Below are positions 9,096 through 18,267 of a DNA stretch of 64,000 bases, in pieces (position 1 is the stretch's first letter; each line of letters begins with the position of its first letter). This DNA comes from Corynebacterium incognita (lineage in GTDB: Bacteria; Actinomycetota; Actinomycetes; Mycobacteriales; Mycobacteriaceae): positions 62,001-126,000 of the forward strand of contig NZ_CP059404.1 of NCBI RefSeq assembly GCF_014217255.1, read 5' to 3'. The notes below the pieces were generated by a model. That model made no database searches. It was not told the DNA's origin and was given only the letters and a program-made list of their open reading frames with translations. The translations under genes and the position numbers were made by a program.

Positions 9096-10412
9096 CTAGA
9101 CGATAACTGCGCCAAGCAGGTAGCCGAGCAACACGGAGCAGGCGATGGACACCACGCCCGGGATGAGGAACGGGTGGTTGAACACGGCCTTGCCGATGCG
9201 CGTTGAACCGGTGTCGTCCATCTCCACGGCCGCGAGCAGCGTCGGGTAGGTCGGCAGCACGAACAGCGCGGAGACGGCGGGGAACGCGGCGATAGCGGTC
9301 AGCGGGCTGACTCCAAGTGCCAGCGCGGCCGGCATAAGGGTCTTCGTGGTGGAAGCCTGCGAGTACAGCAGCGCGGCTGCGAAGAAGAGGACCACGGCCA
9401 GCAGCCACGGGAACTTCTCCAAGATGCCGCCGGAGAGAGACTGGATGTCTTCGATGTACGCGTTAATCAGCGTGGTGCCCAACCACGCGACACCCAGCAC
9501 ACAGATACATGCGGACATACCGGAACGGAATACCTGAGTGCCCAGGATGTCGGCAGCCGGGATCTTGGCTACGAGGACAATGATGGTCGCGGCAGTCAGC
9601 ATCACTGCCATGATGGCCTCGTTACGTGGGAGCGTCGGCTCGGCGATGAGACCCACCTGCTCGGAAATGAGGGAGGCGTACACCATGACGATGAGGATGG
9701 CGATACCGAAGATGATGACGGACGCCTTGGCACCCGGCTGAATCTTGAACTCGGTCTGGCCGATCGGCGGCTTGACCTGGCCGGCCTTCATCCGCTCCTG
9801 GTAAATCGGATCATATTCCAGGTCCTTGCCCAGGTGGTTAGACAGCCAGGCGGCCGGGAAGATAGAGAGGAAGGTCGCAGGAATCATCACGGCGAGAACC
9901 TGCAAGTAGCCGACGCCCAGTGGCTCAGTCATGGCTGCAAGAGCGACGACTGCCGCGGAGATGGGCGAAGCACAGATTGCCATCTGGGAGGCGACGACAG
10001 CGATGGACAACGGACGCGACGGGCGAACGCCGCCTTCTTTGGCAACTTCGACGATGACCGGCATCGTGGAGAAAGCGGTGTGGCCGGTACCTGCAAGGAC
10101 AGTCATCAGCCAGGTCACCACAGGCGCGAAGAACGTGATCTGTTTGGGGTTCTTGCGCAGCGCGCGTTCTGCGATGTGGACCAGGTAGTCCATGCCACCT
10201 GCGCGCTGCATGGCAGAAATTGCCGCGATAACACACATGATGATCGCGATGACGTCGAACGGAATGTCCTCCATCGTGACGTTCAGTCCGGTAACAGCCA
10301 GCGCGAGAACGCCGAGGCCGCCGGCGAAGCCGATGGCGATGGAGCCCAGACGTGCACCAAGCACGATTGCCGCGAGGACAATGAGGATGTGTAGAACAAC
10401 CATGAGACTCAT
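9096..10412 (-). CDS. dcuA: Anaerobic C4-dicarboxylate transporter, DcuA/DcuB family
   Basis: Inner-membrane carrier of 438 aa, about ten or more hydrophobic segments. Dcu proteins exchange fumarate, malate or aspartate for succinate during anaerobic growth. Conserved blocks seen: GTGHTAFSTMPVIVEVAK near residue 110, SQMAICASPISAAVVAL near 140, and the C-terminal FNHPFLIPG. It lies 207 nt downstream of aspA on the same strand, the same pairing as in enterobacteria: aspartase makes fumarate and Dcu exchanges dicarboxylates. Start ATG 10412; ATG 10403 is an alternative. The upstream gap carries a long hairpin and a tandem repeat. A versus B subtype is not decided. Confidence 0.9.
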   Translation of the reverse strand: MSLMVVLHILIVLAAIVLGARLGSIAIGFAGGLGVLALAVTGLNVTMEDIPFDVIAIIMCVIAAISAMQRAGGMDYLVHIAERALRKNPKQITFFAPVVTWLMTVLAGTGHTAFSTMPVIVEVAKEGGVRPSRPLSIAVVASQMAICASPISAAVVALAAMTEPLGVGYLQVLAVMIPATFLSIFPAAWLSNHLGKDLEYDPIYQERMKAGQVKPPIGQTEFKIQPGAKASVIIFGIAILIVMVYASLISEQVGLIAEPTLPRNEAIMAVMLTAATIIVLVAKIPAADILGTQVFRSGMSACICVLGVAWLGTTLINAYIEDIQSLSGGILEKFPWLLAVVLFFAAALLYSQASTTKTLMPAALALGVSPLTAIAAFPAVSALFVLPTYPTLLAAVEMDDTGSTRIGKAVFNHPFLIPGVVSIACSVLLGYLLGAVIV

Positions 10413-10441
10413 CTACTTTCTATGAATGAGTTTGGTAACAG

Positions 10442-10463
10442 TAGGAATTGAATAGGTATTGAA
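10442..10463. repeat. Tandem 11-bp direct repeat upstream of dcuA
   Basis: TAGGAATTGAA followed at once by TAGGTATTGAA on the plus strand, 10 of 11 bases identical, period 11 bp (about one helix turn). It lies 30-51 bp upstream of the dcuA start, where an activator such as a response regulator could bind. No regulator is identified. Confidence 0.5.
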
Positions 10464-10507
10464 TTAGAAGTGGTGAAAGCTTTGTAGAGGTAGTGCAGAC
10501 AATGAGG

Positions 10508-10584
10508 AAGCCGGGTACACCAGATGCGAAGGTGTCTGGCGCGACTGCGCGCTGCGTACCTGTGGCATCGTGGTGACCCGGCTT
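10508..10584 (-). other. Long stem-loop between aspA and dcuA
   Basis: AAGCCGGGT plus CACCA at one end pair with TGGTG plus ACCCGGCTT at the other: 14 bp with a single bulged base. The 48-nt apical region holds a second 5-bp hairpin (GCGCG/CGCGC, loop of 4) at 10539-10552. An ACACC/GGTGT hairpin could compete with the inner part of the long stem. No U-run follows on the minus strand, so it is a poor classical terminator. It may be an RNA-stability element or a regulatory leader of dcuA. Confidence 0.5.
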
Positions 10585-10619
10585 TCTTATTAGTGTCGTG
10601 GTTCTACCAGCCTCGTCGA

Positions 10620-12176
10620 CTAGTCCTCATCGACGAACAGCTGGCCCCGGAATTCCGGGTGCATCAAGTTCTCCACGCTCAGTACTCGGCTCAAGGTCTC
10701 CTCGTCGAGCAGGCCCTTTTCCAGCACCAGCTCCTTGACGCCGCGGCCGGTCTCCAGGGACTCCTTGGCAATCATGTCGCCGTTGTGGTGCCCGATGAAC
10801 GGGTTAAGGTAGGTGACGATACCGATGGAGTTCTCCACGTATGCGCGGCACACATCGGCGTTGGCGGTGATGCCGTCAATGCACTTCTCGCGCAGGGTGT
10901 CCACAGCGTTGCCCATGATGCGCATGGACTGGAACAGCGGCTCACCGATGGCCGGCTCCATGACGTTGAGCTGCAACTGACCAGCTTCCGCTGCCATGGT
11001 GACGGTGACGTCGTTGCCGAAGACCTTGAGGCAGACCTGGTTGACGACCTCTGGAATAACCGGGTTCACCTTACCCGGCATGATGGAGGAACCAGCCTGG
11101 CGTGCCGGCAGGTTGATCTCGTTGAGGCCAGCGCGTGGACCAGAGGACAGCAGGCGCAGGTCGTTACAAATCTTGGACAGCTTCATGGCCGCGCGCTTGA
11201 TGGCGGAGTGGGCCAAGACGTAGGCACCGCAGTCGCTGGTGGCCTCAATGAGGTCCGGGGCAGACTTGATGTCCAGACCGGTGACCTCCTGGAGAGCAGC
11301 GGTGACCTGGTGGCGGTAGCCAGCAGGGGTGTTTACGCCGGTGCCGATGGCGGTGGCGCCCAGGTTGATCTGCAGCAGGCGACCCTGCGCCTCGCGGAGC
11401 ACGCTCTGCTCTTCCTGCAGGTTGTGAGCGAAGGCCTTGAACTCGTCTCCGAGGGTCATCGGGACGGCGTCCTGCAGCTGAGTGCGGCCCATCTTCAGGA
11501 TGTCTTGGAACTCATTGGACTTGGCCAAGAAGGAGGACTGCAGTTTGTCCAGACGCTCGATGAGCTTTTCCATCTCGGCGTAGAGGCCCAGGCGGAAGCC
11601 GGTCGGGTACGCATCGTTGGTGGACTGGGACATGTTGACGTCATCGTTTGGATTGATGATGTCGTACGAACCCTTTTCCTCGCCCAGGTATTCCAGGGCC
11701 AGGTTGGCAACGACCTCGTTGGTGTTCATGTTCAGCGAGGTGCCGGCGCCACCCTGGAAGACGTCGAGCGGGAACTGATCCATGCAGCGTCCCTCTTCCA
11801 GAATCTGGTCACAAGCCCAGATGATGGCCTCTGCCTTCTTCTTCGGCAGGGTGTGCAGGCGACGGTTGGCCATTGCGGTGGCCTTCTTCACCATGACCAT
11901 GCCACGGATGAACTCCGGAATGGAGTTGATGGTCACGTAGGAAATCTGGAAGTTGTCCATGGCGCGCATGGTGTGGACGCCGTAGTAGACATCGTTCGAG
12001 ACTTCCATCTCACCAAGGAGGTCAACCTCGGTGCGGGTCTTCTTCGTGGACTTGGGTGCGCTCTTCTTCTTGGTCTCTGGCTCCTGATCCTTGACCTTCG
12101 CCGTGGACTCCGCTACTTCGGCGGCCTTCTTGTCCTCGTTCTTCAGATCTTGGTCTTTGGTGGAATTCTTGGCCAT
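10620..12176 (-). CDS. aspA: Aspartate ammonia-lyase (aspartase)
   Basis: Converts L-aspartate to fumarate and ammonia; homotetramer of the fumarase/aspartase superfamily. It is 518 aa. The signature [11 protein letters not shown] and the substrate-binding blocks [10 protein letters not shown] and [11 protein letters not shown] are intact. The first ~47 residues are a Lys/Glu/Ala-rich, low-complexity extension before the conserved [13 protein letters not shown]; corynebacterial aspartases have similar tails as far as I recall. Start is ATG 12176, with GAAGGAGAGG about 9 nt upstream. A good promoter lies near 12258-12286. Function pairs with dcuA downstream. Confidence 0.95.
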   Translation of the reverse strand: MAKNSTKDQDLKNEDKKAAEVAESTAKVKDQEPETKKKSAPKSTKKTRTEVDLLGEMEVSNDVYYGVHTMRAMDNFQISYVTINSIPEFIRGMVMVKKATAMANRRLHTLPKKKAEAIIWACDQILEEGRCMDQFPLDVFQGGAGTSLNMNTNEVVANLALEYLGEEKGSYDIINPNDDVNMSQSTNDAYPTGFRLGLYAEMEKLIERLDKLQSSFLAKSNEFQDILKMGRTQLQDAVPMTLGDEFKAFAHNLQEEQSVLREAQGRLLQINLGATAIGTGVNTPAGYRHQVTAALQEVTGLDIKSAPDLIEATSDCGAYVLAHSAIKRAAMKLSKICNDLRLLSSGPRAGLNEINLPARQAGSSIMPGKVNPVIPEVVNQVCLKVFGNDVTVTMAAEAGQLQLNVMEPAIGEPLFQSMRIMGNAVDTLREKCIDGITANADVCRAYVENSIGIVTYLNPFIGHHNGDMIAKESLETGRGVKELVLEKGLLDEETLSRVLSVENLMHPEFRGQLFVDED

Positions 12177-12257
12177 GACGTGTGCCTCTCCTTCGATCCC
12201 TAGTGGCGCGCGGAATCGGGAAGAAATTTTTGGGGGATGATTCCGCCGTCAGTAACC

Positions 12258-12286
12258 AGCATAACGCGCTGGACACCAGGTGTCAT
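12258..12286 (-). promoter_or_regulatory. Predicted aspA promoter with overlapping palindrome
   Basis: On the minus strand ATGACA (-35, 12286-12281), 17 nt spacer, TATGCT (-10, 12263-12258). The perfect palindrome GACACC-A-GGTGTC (12272-12284) covers the -35 edge and spacer, with GTCATGAC overlapping it. The predicted start leaves a leader of about 75 nt. A repressor operator is likely, but its protein is unknown. Confidence 0.5.
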
Positions 12287-12407
12287 GACCGGGTTGAGAA
12301 CTGGTTATTTCCACCCCATTTTGCAGGTATTTTACCCCAAAACAGGGCTATTTTATTCACCGGTTAGGAAGACTTTTGAGTCCACTATGTGCCTGCATCG
12401 CGCGGCC

Positions 12408-13109
12408 TTAGCGCGCTAACAAACGGGTGTCGTTGAACCAGCCCAAAACGTCGCCTGCCGACGCCCCGGCGAGGTGCCGCGCTCCCGACAACTCGCCGAT
12501 CGGAACAACGCCCTGCGGCACCGTTACCGAGTCGGTCTCCGGCAGTCCCACCACACGACAGCCCGCGTCAATGGCGGCGGTCATGCCCGCCGTTGAGTCC
12601 TCGAACACCAGGCACTCGCTGGGCGGTGCGCCCACCGACTGTGCGGCCATGAGGTACATGTCCGGTGCCGGTTTTGGTTGCGGCACCTCATCGCCGCAAA
12701 TGGTGTCGATGAAGAAATCCCGCCCGATAGCGTCGATGGCAAAGTCAGCAACCTGGCGCTCAGTATTGGTGGTGAGGAGCATGGGAATATCTAGTGCCCG
12801 CAAGTCCGTGAGCAGCTCGCGAATACCATCGAAAGTGTCCAGCTCCTGCTCAAAAAGTTCGCAGACCCGGTCAAACATCTCCGCACGCAAGCGCTCTTCG
12901 TCACCCGGCTGCAAGATATATCCCGCGTAGTCCGCGCAGATCTGTAAAGTCCGCCCAAACGAGGAGCCCACCGTGAGTGCGCGAACCTCCGGGGTAATGC
13001 GCTTACCGAGCTTTTCCGACAGCTCAAAAGTCGCAATTGCCCATAGTGGTTCAGAATCGGTCAAGGTGCCATCCATATCCCAGAAGATGGCGGCTGGTTT
13101 CAAAGTCAT
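12408..13109 (-). CDS. HAD-superfamily hydrolase (beta-phosphoglucomutase-like)
   Basis: 233-aa cytosolic phosphatase of HAD subfamily IA. Motif I DMDGTLTDSE at residues 11-20 (nucleophile Asp11, acid/base Asp13), motif II TTNTERQ, a Lys in QPKPAPDMY (motif III), and motif IV EDSTAGMTAA are all present. The helical cap sits between motifs I and II. Substrate cannot be read from sequence. It starts 18 nt after the stop of the 126-aa gene upstream, so the two are probably one transcript. Confidence 0.88.
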   Translation of the reverse strand: MTLKPAAIFWDMDGTLTDSEPLWAIATFELSEKLGKRITPEVRALTVGSSFGRTLQICADYAGYILQPGDEERLRAEMFDRVCELFEQELDTFDGIRELLTDLRALDIPMLLTTNTERQVADFAIDAIGRDFFIDTICGDEVPQPKPAPDMYLMAAQSVGAPPSECLVFEDSTAGMTAAIDAGCRVVGLPETDSVTVPQGVVPIGELSGARHLAGASAGDVLGWFNDTRLLAR

Positions 13110-13127
13110 TCAGGTTCCAACAATCAA

Positions 13128-13508
13128 TTAGTCCAGGTCTGGCAGCTGTGCCAGAGCCTCGTCATCGGCGCCGGTAGCAGCAGCAGCGTTGTACACGATC
13201 TCGGCGAGCTCAGCCTTTTCTTCGGGCTCCACCACGGCGTCGTGGTGCTTGCGGTTAAACGCAGCGATCTCCTCGTACCGTGGTGTGATGGCAGCGGCCA
13301 AAGCGTCGCCCTCTGGGTCGTCCGGCAACGCGTCCAAGGTGTCGAGGAGCTTTTCTACAATATCGCGAAGCTCCGGAAGCACAGCCGGATCGAAAGGTTG
13401 ATCCCAGAATTCCTTCTCGTCTTCCTTGAGGTAGGAACCGGTGGCGAAGGATTCGAGGTTAGAAATGAATTCGTCGACGGTGGGCTGGAACTCTGCGCGA
13501 ATAGACAT
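13128..13508 (-). CDS. Conserved hypothetical protein, acidic, 126 aa
   Basis: I do not recognise a domain. The product is small, acidic and probably all-helical, without membrane segments or cysteines. ATG 13508 (MSIRAEFQPT) is chosen because codon use and an AGGTAAG about 10 nt upstream support it; the longer frame to 13742 lies inside mshC and is Cys/Arg-rich. It lies between mshC and the HAD gene on the same strand, 14 nt after mshC. It could be a cytosolic partner of either, but nothing in the sequence says which. Confidence 0.7.
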   Translation of the reverse strand: MSIRAEFQPTVDEFISNLESFATGSYLKEDEKEFWDQPFDPAVLPELRDIVEKLLDTLDALPDDPEGDALAAAITPRYEEIAAFNRKHHDAVVEPEEKAELAEIVYNAAAATGADDEALAQLPDLD

Positions 13509-13522
13509 GGTGATATTCTTAC

Positions 13523-14767
13523 CTACTTTTCGGTGATCTGCACGCCAAGCAGAGAATTCAGGGCAGTTTTTATCAAATCCGCAGCCTCTGTTGAGTCCGC
13601 TCCCCTGTTCCCGCGCGCCCATGCATCGATCGCCTCTAGCGCAGAAGGGGTGTCCAGATCTTCCGCCAGATGCCGACGAAGAGCTGCGACGGCGGCTTCC
13701 GCGGCCTCCACTGAGCCCGGGGTGGCAAGCGCTTCGCTCCACCGTTGCAGGCGGTCCTGGGCCTGCGCTACGACGTCATCAGACCAGTCACGGTCCTCGC
13801 GGTAGTGACCCGAAAACACGCCCAGGCGGATCGCTGAGGCGGAGACCCCTTCCTCGGTGAGTGTGTGGACGAAAACGAGGTTACCCAGAGACTTGGACAT
13901 CTTGGTGCCTTCGAGTCCGATCATGCCGGCGTGGGCATAGATATTGGCCATGCGCTCGACGCCATGAGCAGCCTCTGCGTGGGCGGCGGAAAACTCGTGG
14001 TGCGGGAACCGCAGGTCCGTGCCCCCGCCCTGGATATCGAAGGGCACGCCCAAACGATTGGTTGCGATGGCAGAGCATTCAATGTGCCAGCCAGGCCGCC
14101 CCGGGCCGAACGGCGAGTCCCAAGCCGGCTCCCCTTCGCGGTGCGCACGCCAGACCAGGGCATCAAGAGGATCGCGCTTTCCGGGGCGATCCGGGTCACC
14201 GCCGCGCTCGGCAAAAAAGGTTTCCATCTCCGCACGTGAATAATTGGACTCGTAGCCAAACTGCTTTGTCGCCGCGACGGAGGCATAGATGTCTGGGTGC
14301 TCGGGATCATCGACTACGTAGGCCGCACCGACGTCGAGAAGCTTGCCTACCAAGGCAATGACCTCGTCGACCGATTCCATCGCCCCGATGTAGTCGCGCG
14401 GCGGGAAAACGCGCAGGACCTCCATGTCTGAGCGGAACAGATCAATTTGGGAGGTGCCCAGCTCCCGCCAGTCCACACCGTCGCGTTCCGCCCGCTCAAA
14501 CAGCGGGTCGTCAACGTCCGTGATGTTCTGGACGTAGTGCACCTCGTGACCGTTATCGAGGAGCTGGCGGTACACCAGATCAAACGCGAGATACGTCGCA
14601 GCGTGGCCAAGGTGAGTTGAGTCGTACGGCGTGATCCCGCAGACGTACATCGTGGCAGTGTCCCCTGCCTCAACCGGAACAACGTCCTGCCGGGCGCTGT
14701 CATACAAGCGCAACGGCTGCGCGGTTCCCGGTATCTTCTTAAAATCTGGTGTCGGCCAAGAATGCAT
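13523..14767 (-). CDS. mshC: L-cysteine:GlcN-Ins ligase MshC (mycothiol synthesis)
   Basis: ATP-dependent ligation of cysteine to glucosaminyl-inositol, the third step of mycothiol synthesis. The 414-aa protein is a class I tRNA-synthetase fold related to CysS. Seen: Zn-binding and HIGH-like [16 protein letters not shown] near residues 41-56, [16 protein letters not shown], and KMSKS in [10 protein letters not shown]. MshC differs from CysS by its conserved [15 protein letters not shown] N-terminus and shorter C-terminus, both seen here. The start at ATG 14767 is supported by a TAGCAT hexamer 7 nt upstream, as in leaderless genes. Confidence 0.94.
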   Translation of the reverse strand: MHSWPTPDFKKIPGTAQPLRLYDSARQDVVPVEAGDTATMYVCGITPYDSTHLGHAATYLAFDLVYRQLLDNGHEVHYVQNITDVDDPLFERAERDGVDWRELGTSQIDLFRSDMEVLRVFPPRDYIGAMESVDEVIALVGKLLDVGAAYVVDDPEHPDIYASVAATKQFGYESNYSRAEMETFFAERGGDPDRPGKRDPLDALVWRAHREGEPAWDSPFGPGRPGWHIECSAIATNRLGVPFDIQGGGTDLRFPHHEFSAAHAEAAHGVERMANIYAHAGMIGLEGTKMSKSLGNLVFVHTLTEEGVSASAIRLGVFSGHYREDRDWSDDVVAQAQDRLQRWSEALATPGSVEAAEAAVAALRRHLAEDLDTPSALEAIDAWARGNRGADSTEAADLIKTALNSLLGVQITEK

Positions 14768-14774
14768 GCCCTAC

Positions 14775-14780
14775 ATGCTA
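14775..14780 (-). promoter_or_regulatory. -10 element of mshC, leaderless geometry
   Basis: TAGCAT on the minus strand, 7 nt before the mshC ATG, with no Shine-Dalgarno in between. Confidence 0.5.
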
Positions 14781-14813
14781 CCCGGCGCACCAGGCATAGA
14801 GGTGTCTAGTGCT

Positions 14814-15653
14814 TTACAGTGGCTGCAGCATCCCAATAGCCAGCAGGATCATGACGATGATGCCCACCGGGATTCGGTACGCCGCGAACCACTCAAAGGA
14901 GTGGTCGGAGACGAACTTCAGCAGCCAGGCGATGGAGACATAGCCCAAGACAAAGGCGATGCCGGTGCCCACAGCGAGCTGGAGGCCCGAAGCCGCCTGC
15001 CCGGCTTCGGGAGAGAAGGCGTCGGGAAGCGAAAACAAACCCGAGGCGAGCACGGCCGGAATAGCCAACAGGAAGCTGAAGCGGGTGGCTACTTCGCGGT
15101 CCAAGCCCAAGAACAAACCACCGGAAATCGTACCGCCGGATCGTGAGACGCCAGGTACCAGCGCCAGGCATTGGCACAAGCCCATAACGATGGCGTCTTT
15201 CATGGTCAACTCGTCAAAGCCGCGAGACTTGGTGCCCATGCGTTCTGCAGCAATGAACACGAAAGAAAAGAGAATCAGCATCGCAGCTGTAATCCACAAG
15301 TTGCGCAGCGCGCCACGGATATAGTCCTCCGCCAGCAAGCCAATGACGCCGATTGGGATCGAGCCGACGATGACGAACCAACCCATCTTCCAGTCCTGAC
15401 CGCGGTGGGACTTATCCGCCCAGCCGATGCACCACCCTTTAAGAATCTGCCAAATCATTGGCGCAAAATAGACGAGGACGGCAAGCTCCGTGCCCAGCTG
15501 AATCACGGCGGTGAACGAGGCTCCGGCGTCTTGGCCCCAGAACAATTCCGAAACGATGCGCAGGTGGCCTGAGGAGCTCACGGGGAGAAACTCGGTCAGG
15601 CCTTGGACGATCGAAAGGACCACCACTTGGGTCCAGCTCATAGCTTCGTTCAT
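14814..15653 (-). CDS. uppP: Undecaprenyl-diphosphatase UppP (BacA)
   Basis: Membrane phosphatase that recycles undecaprenyl-PP to the lipid carrier for peptidoglycan and other wall polymers; confers bacitracin tolerance. 279 aa with about eight hydrophobic segments. Both family signatures are present: [16 protein letters not shown] at residues 18-33 and PGVSRSGGT near 165. Start ATG 15653 has TAGGGT 8 nt upstream. It is 46 nt upstream of mshC; the mshC-uppP-lppL-pyrD order matches the mycobacterial arrangement (Rv2130c to Rv2139 region). Confidence 0.95.
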   Translation of the reverse strand: MNEAMSWTQVVVLSIVQGLTEFLPVSSSGHLRIVSELFWGQDAGASFTAVIQLGTELAVLVYFAPMIWQILKGWCIGWADKSHRGQDWKMGWFVIVGSIPIGVIGLLAEDYIRGALRNLWITAAMLILFSFVFIAAERMGTKSRGFDELTMKDAIVMGLCQCLALVPGVSRSGGTISGGLFLGLDREVATRFSFLLAIPAVLASGLFSLPDAFSPEAGQAASGLQLAVGTGIAFVLGYVSIAWLLKFVSDHSFEWFAAYRIPVGIIVMILLAIGMLQPL

Positions 15654-15661
15654 GGAGCACT

Positions 15662-15667
15662 ACCCTA
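15662..15667 (-). promoter_or_regulatory. -10 element of uppP, leaderless geometry
   Basis: TAGGGT on the minus strand, 8 nt before the uppP ATG. The lppL gene starts in the opposite direction 76 bp away. Confidence 0.5.
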
Positions 15668-15714
15668 CCCATGTCTCACGACATGCGAGTGCAGGCGTGG
15701 CCGATTCGCGCTGC

Positions 15715-15720
15715 TAGGAT
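15715..15720 (+). promoter_or_regulatory. -10 element of the lipoprotein gene, leaderless geometry
   Basis: TAGGAT, 8 nt before GTG 15729. It supports GTG as the start rather than the in-frame codon at 15603. Confidence 0.5.
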
Positions 15721-15728
15721 CAGGCGGT

Positions 15729-16739
15729 GTGAAACGATTAACTGCCCTTGCTTGTGTAGCGGCTACCGCACTCGGAATGATCGCGTGCACGCCGGAACCC
15801 GTGATGAATACCCCGGAGCAGGTGGGCGGCGCTACACCCGCCTCCTCCCCGCAACAGCAAGGAGCGAAACCGGACGGCGAGATCATTGAGCTTGACGACG
15901 CCGAGAACATCACCGATCTCGATACCGTCGGCGGTGTCCTCGCGGTGCGCACCGGCGATAGCCTGCGGATCGGAACACCAGAGCAGTTCGGCGGCGCATC
16001 CGACGAGGCCTTCACCACTGATATCGCCGGGTGCGGCGAGGTGACTACGTCAGGGGCACAGGACGGGGGCACCCCGGAATTCCTCGTAGCTTGCGGCAAC
16101 ACCGTACGCATCTTCCCCGCTGCTGACGCACAGGCAGAGCAGACCGCGGACACCCAGGGGTTCGCCGCCACGTCCGCGGTGAGAGCTCCGAACGGATCGC
16201 TTCTCCTCGCTTCTGACAAGGAAGCGATAATGAAGGTCATCCCCGCCGACGGCGGGGAGGCCGAAGACATTGAGGTGGCCGCGCCCACGGATCAGTTGGT
16301 CATCGTTGGTGAATCCCCGGTGCGCATGAACCGCGGTGATTCCACCATTCAAAACATCGACTGGCGGGAAGACCGCGAGGGCGGCCGCCTGCGCATCGGC
16401 GTCGGAGTGGGCACGATTGCCTCCGGACCGAGCGAGGTGATCGTTGCTGCGGACGCCTTGGGCAAGCAGCTAGCCGTATACACCTCCGGGACCGTGGTAC
16501 GCCTTCACCAATTGGGCCCGATAGACGGCACGCCCTGGGCAGCGGGCTGGGACGGTAAGCTCGCGTGGGTCACCAGCACCGATACCAACCAGGCATTCGG
16601 CTTCGACATCTCCACTGGCGCGCCAGTGGAAAAGAAGAAGCTGAACGTAGTCCCTGATGCCCAATCGATGGCGGCGGCCGAAGGATTCACTGCGTTCGGC
16701 TCCGCTACCTCGCCCCAATTGCAGATTGTGAGGAAGTAA
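15729..16739 (+). CDS. LppL-like secreted lipoprotein
   Basis: 336-aa lipoprotein. A short positively charged start, a hydrophobic stretch and a lipobox MIAC with Cys20 predict lipidation and outer-face membrane anchoring. A Pro/Gln/Ser-rich linker (about residues 24-50) leads to a repetitive beta-rich body that looks like a propeller (inference from repeated hydrophobic-Gly-Asp strands). It ends 1 nt before the pyrD ATG, as Rv2138 (lppL) does beside pyrD in mycobacteria. Function unknown. The in-frame extension to 15603 overlaps uppP and is rejected. Confidence 0.85.
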   Translation: MKRLTALACVAATALGMIACTPEPVMNTPEQVGGATPASSPQQQGAKPDGEIIELDDAENITDLDTVGGVLAVRTGDSLRIGTPEQFGGASDEAFTTDIAGCGEVTTSGAQDGGTPEFLVACGNTVRIFPAADAQAEQTADTQGFAATSAVRAPNGSLLLASDKEAIMKVIPADGGEAEDIEVAAPTDQLVIVGESPVRMNRGDSTIQNIDWREDREGGRLRIGVGVGTIASGPSEVIVAADALGKQLAVYTSGTVVRLHQLGPIDGTPWAAGWDGKLAWVTSTDTNQAFGFDISTGAPVEKKKLNVVPDAQSMAAAEGFTAFGSATSPQLQIVRK

Positions 16740-17831
16740 ATGCTTTACGACGAACTCTATGGCGCCGCCCTCAAGGGCATGTTCCGCGTGGACCCAGAAA
16801 AGATCCACGAGATCATAAACTCTGGACTGGGAGCGTTGCATAGGCTCACCCCGGTCAACCGCGGCATGGCCAAAGTGGCCCACCACGATCCGGTACTGGA
16901 ACAGGAGCTGTTTGGCGTTCACTTTCCCCGCCCCCTGGGATTGGCCGCAGGCTTTGACAAGAACGCCGCTGCTGCGGATAGCTGGGGCGCCATAGGGTTC
17001 GGCTACGCCGAGATGGGCACCATCACCGCGGAGGCACAGCCTGGCAACCCCCAGCCCCGGCTCTTCCGCCTCCCGCAGGACAAGGCGATTCTCAACCGCA
17101 TGGGGTTCAATAACCTCGGTGCAGCCAACGCGGCGAAGAATCTTCGCCAGCGTAAAAGCTCGGACGTCATTGGCATCAATATCGGCAAAAACAAGGTGAC
17201 TCCGCCCGAGGAAGCAGTAGACAACTACCGCCGTTCCGCGTCCGTGCTGGGTGATTTAGCCGACTACATTGTAGTGAACGTCTCGTCTCCGAATACCCCG
17301 GGACTACGGGACCTCCAGGCAATCGAGTCACTCCGCCCTATTCTGAGCGCAGTGCAGGAATCTACCTCCTCCCCAGTCTTAGTGAAGATCGCTCCAGATC
17401 TCAGCGACGACGACGTCGATGCTGTCACTGATCTTGCCCTCGAGCTAGGACTAGCTGGCATCATCGCCACCAACACGACCATCTCGCGTGAAGGCTTGGC
17501 CACTGATGCCGAAGAAGTCGCGGCGATAGGTGCAGGAGGAATCTCCGGTGCCCCGGTGAAGCAGCGCTCCCTCGAGGTGCTGCGCCGCATTCACGCCCGG
17601 GTGGACGGTGCGGATCTGGTCCTCATCGGCGTCGGCGGCATCAGCACCCCGGAGGACGCGTGGGAGCGCATCGGCGCCGGCGCGCACCTCCTCCAGGGCT
17701 ACACCGGCCTCATCTACGGAGGTCCGGCGTGGATAACCCGCATTCACAAGGGGATCGCGCGGCAGGTCAAGGCCCACGGACTGAGTTCGCTGGGCGAGGC
17801 CGTCGGGCGCGAGCTGCCCTACAAGCACTAG
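16740..17831 (+). CDS. pyrD: Dihydroorotate dehydrogenase (quinone), class 2
   Basis: Fourth step of pyrimidine synthesis: oxidises dihydroorotate to orotate with FMN and passes electrons to quinone. 363 aa. Class 2 features are visible: an N-terminal membrane-associating segment, AAGFDKNAA near residue 70, catalytic Ser in [17 protein letters not shown], and IATNTTISR. The ATG directly follows the lipoprotein stop (TAAATG), so translation is coupled. Convergent with the small membrane-protein gene, 10 nt apart. Confidence 0.95.
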   Translation: MLYDELYGAALKGMFRVDPEKIHEIINSGLGALHRLTPVNRGMAKVAHHDPVLEQELFGVHFPRPLGLAAGFDKNAAAADSWGAIGFGYAEMGTITAEAQPGNPQPRLFRLPQDKAILNRMGFNNLGAANAAKNLRQRKSSDVIGINIGKNKVTPPEEAVDNYRRSASVLGDLADYIVVNVSSPNTPGLRDLQAIESLRPILSAVQESTSSPVLVKIAPDLSDDDVDAVTDLALELGLAGIIATNTTISREGLATDAEEVAAIGAGGISGAPVKQRSLEVLRRIHARVDGADLVLIGVGGISTPEDAWERIGAGAHLLQGYTGLIYGGPAWITRIHKGIARQVKAHGLSSLGEAVGRELPYKH

Positions 17832-17841
17832 CTTCAGCGCG

Positions 17842-18243
17842 CTAGGAACGCGGCGTCACGCTGCGCCGCAACAACAGCGCACACAGGACCGCGACCACGA
17901 TCCAGCCAATCACCCAGAACTGCTCCGTCACGAACACCTGGGAGTTGGGAACCAGGCGCGAGACGATAATAAGCACCACGGCCGTCGCCAGGACGCCGAT
18001 CTGCGTCATTGCGCCCTTCTCACCAGCAGCAGTCATGGCGAAACCACCCACGAGCATCGCAGCAACGAGCAAAAAGTTGCGCCGCACTGTGAAGGCGAAC
18101 GGCGTTCCCCATCCGAGGCTGATGGTGTCCATGATGAGAAACAGCGCTAGCACCACAGCAAGCGCGAGGAACGCGCCGCCCAACCGCAGCGCCGCGGGTA
18201 CGGGGGCGGCGTGGTTGCGCTTCGAAGACTTCTGTTGAGGCAT
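17842..18243 (-). CDS. Small membrane protein, four predicted TM segments
   Basis: 133 aa. A basic, Ser/Lys-rich first 15 residues is followed by four hydrophobic segments (about 22-44, 52-70, 78-95 and 105-124) and a short basic tail. I do not recognise a family. It lies between pyrD and the PEBP gene. Start ATG 18243 has TAGGTT 7 nt upstream, so it may have its own leaderless transcript besides any read-through from the gene upstream. Confidence 0.75.
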   Translation of the reverse strand: MPQQKSSKRNHAAPVPAALRLGGAFLALAVVLALFLIMDTISLGWGTPFAFTVRRNFLLVAAMLVGGFAMTAAGEKGAMTQIGVLATAVVLIIVSRLVPNSQVFVTEQFWVIGWIVVAVLCALLLRRSVTPRS

Positions 18244-18250
18244 AGGACTT

Positions 18251-18256
18251 AACCTA
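18251..18256 (-). promoter_or_regulatory. -10 element of the small membrane-protein gene, leaderless geometry
   Basis: TAGGTT on the minus strand, 7 nt before the ATG at 18243, in the 24-nt gap after the PEBP stop. Confidence 0.4.
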
Positions 18257-18267
18257 GCAGCGGGTTG

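Noticed and set aside
10524..12203. 559-codon frame antisense to aspA
   Set aside because: Shadow of aspA; no family similarity and no ribosome binding site.
15603..15728. Longer start of the lipoprotein gene
   Set aside because: It would hide the lipoprotein signal inside the protein and overlap uppP; GTG 15729 fits the -10 and lipobox.
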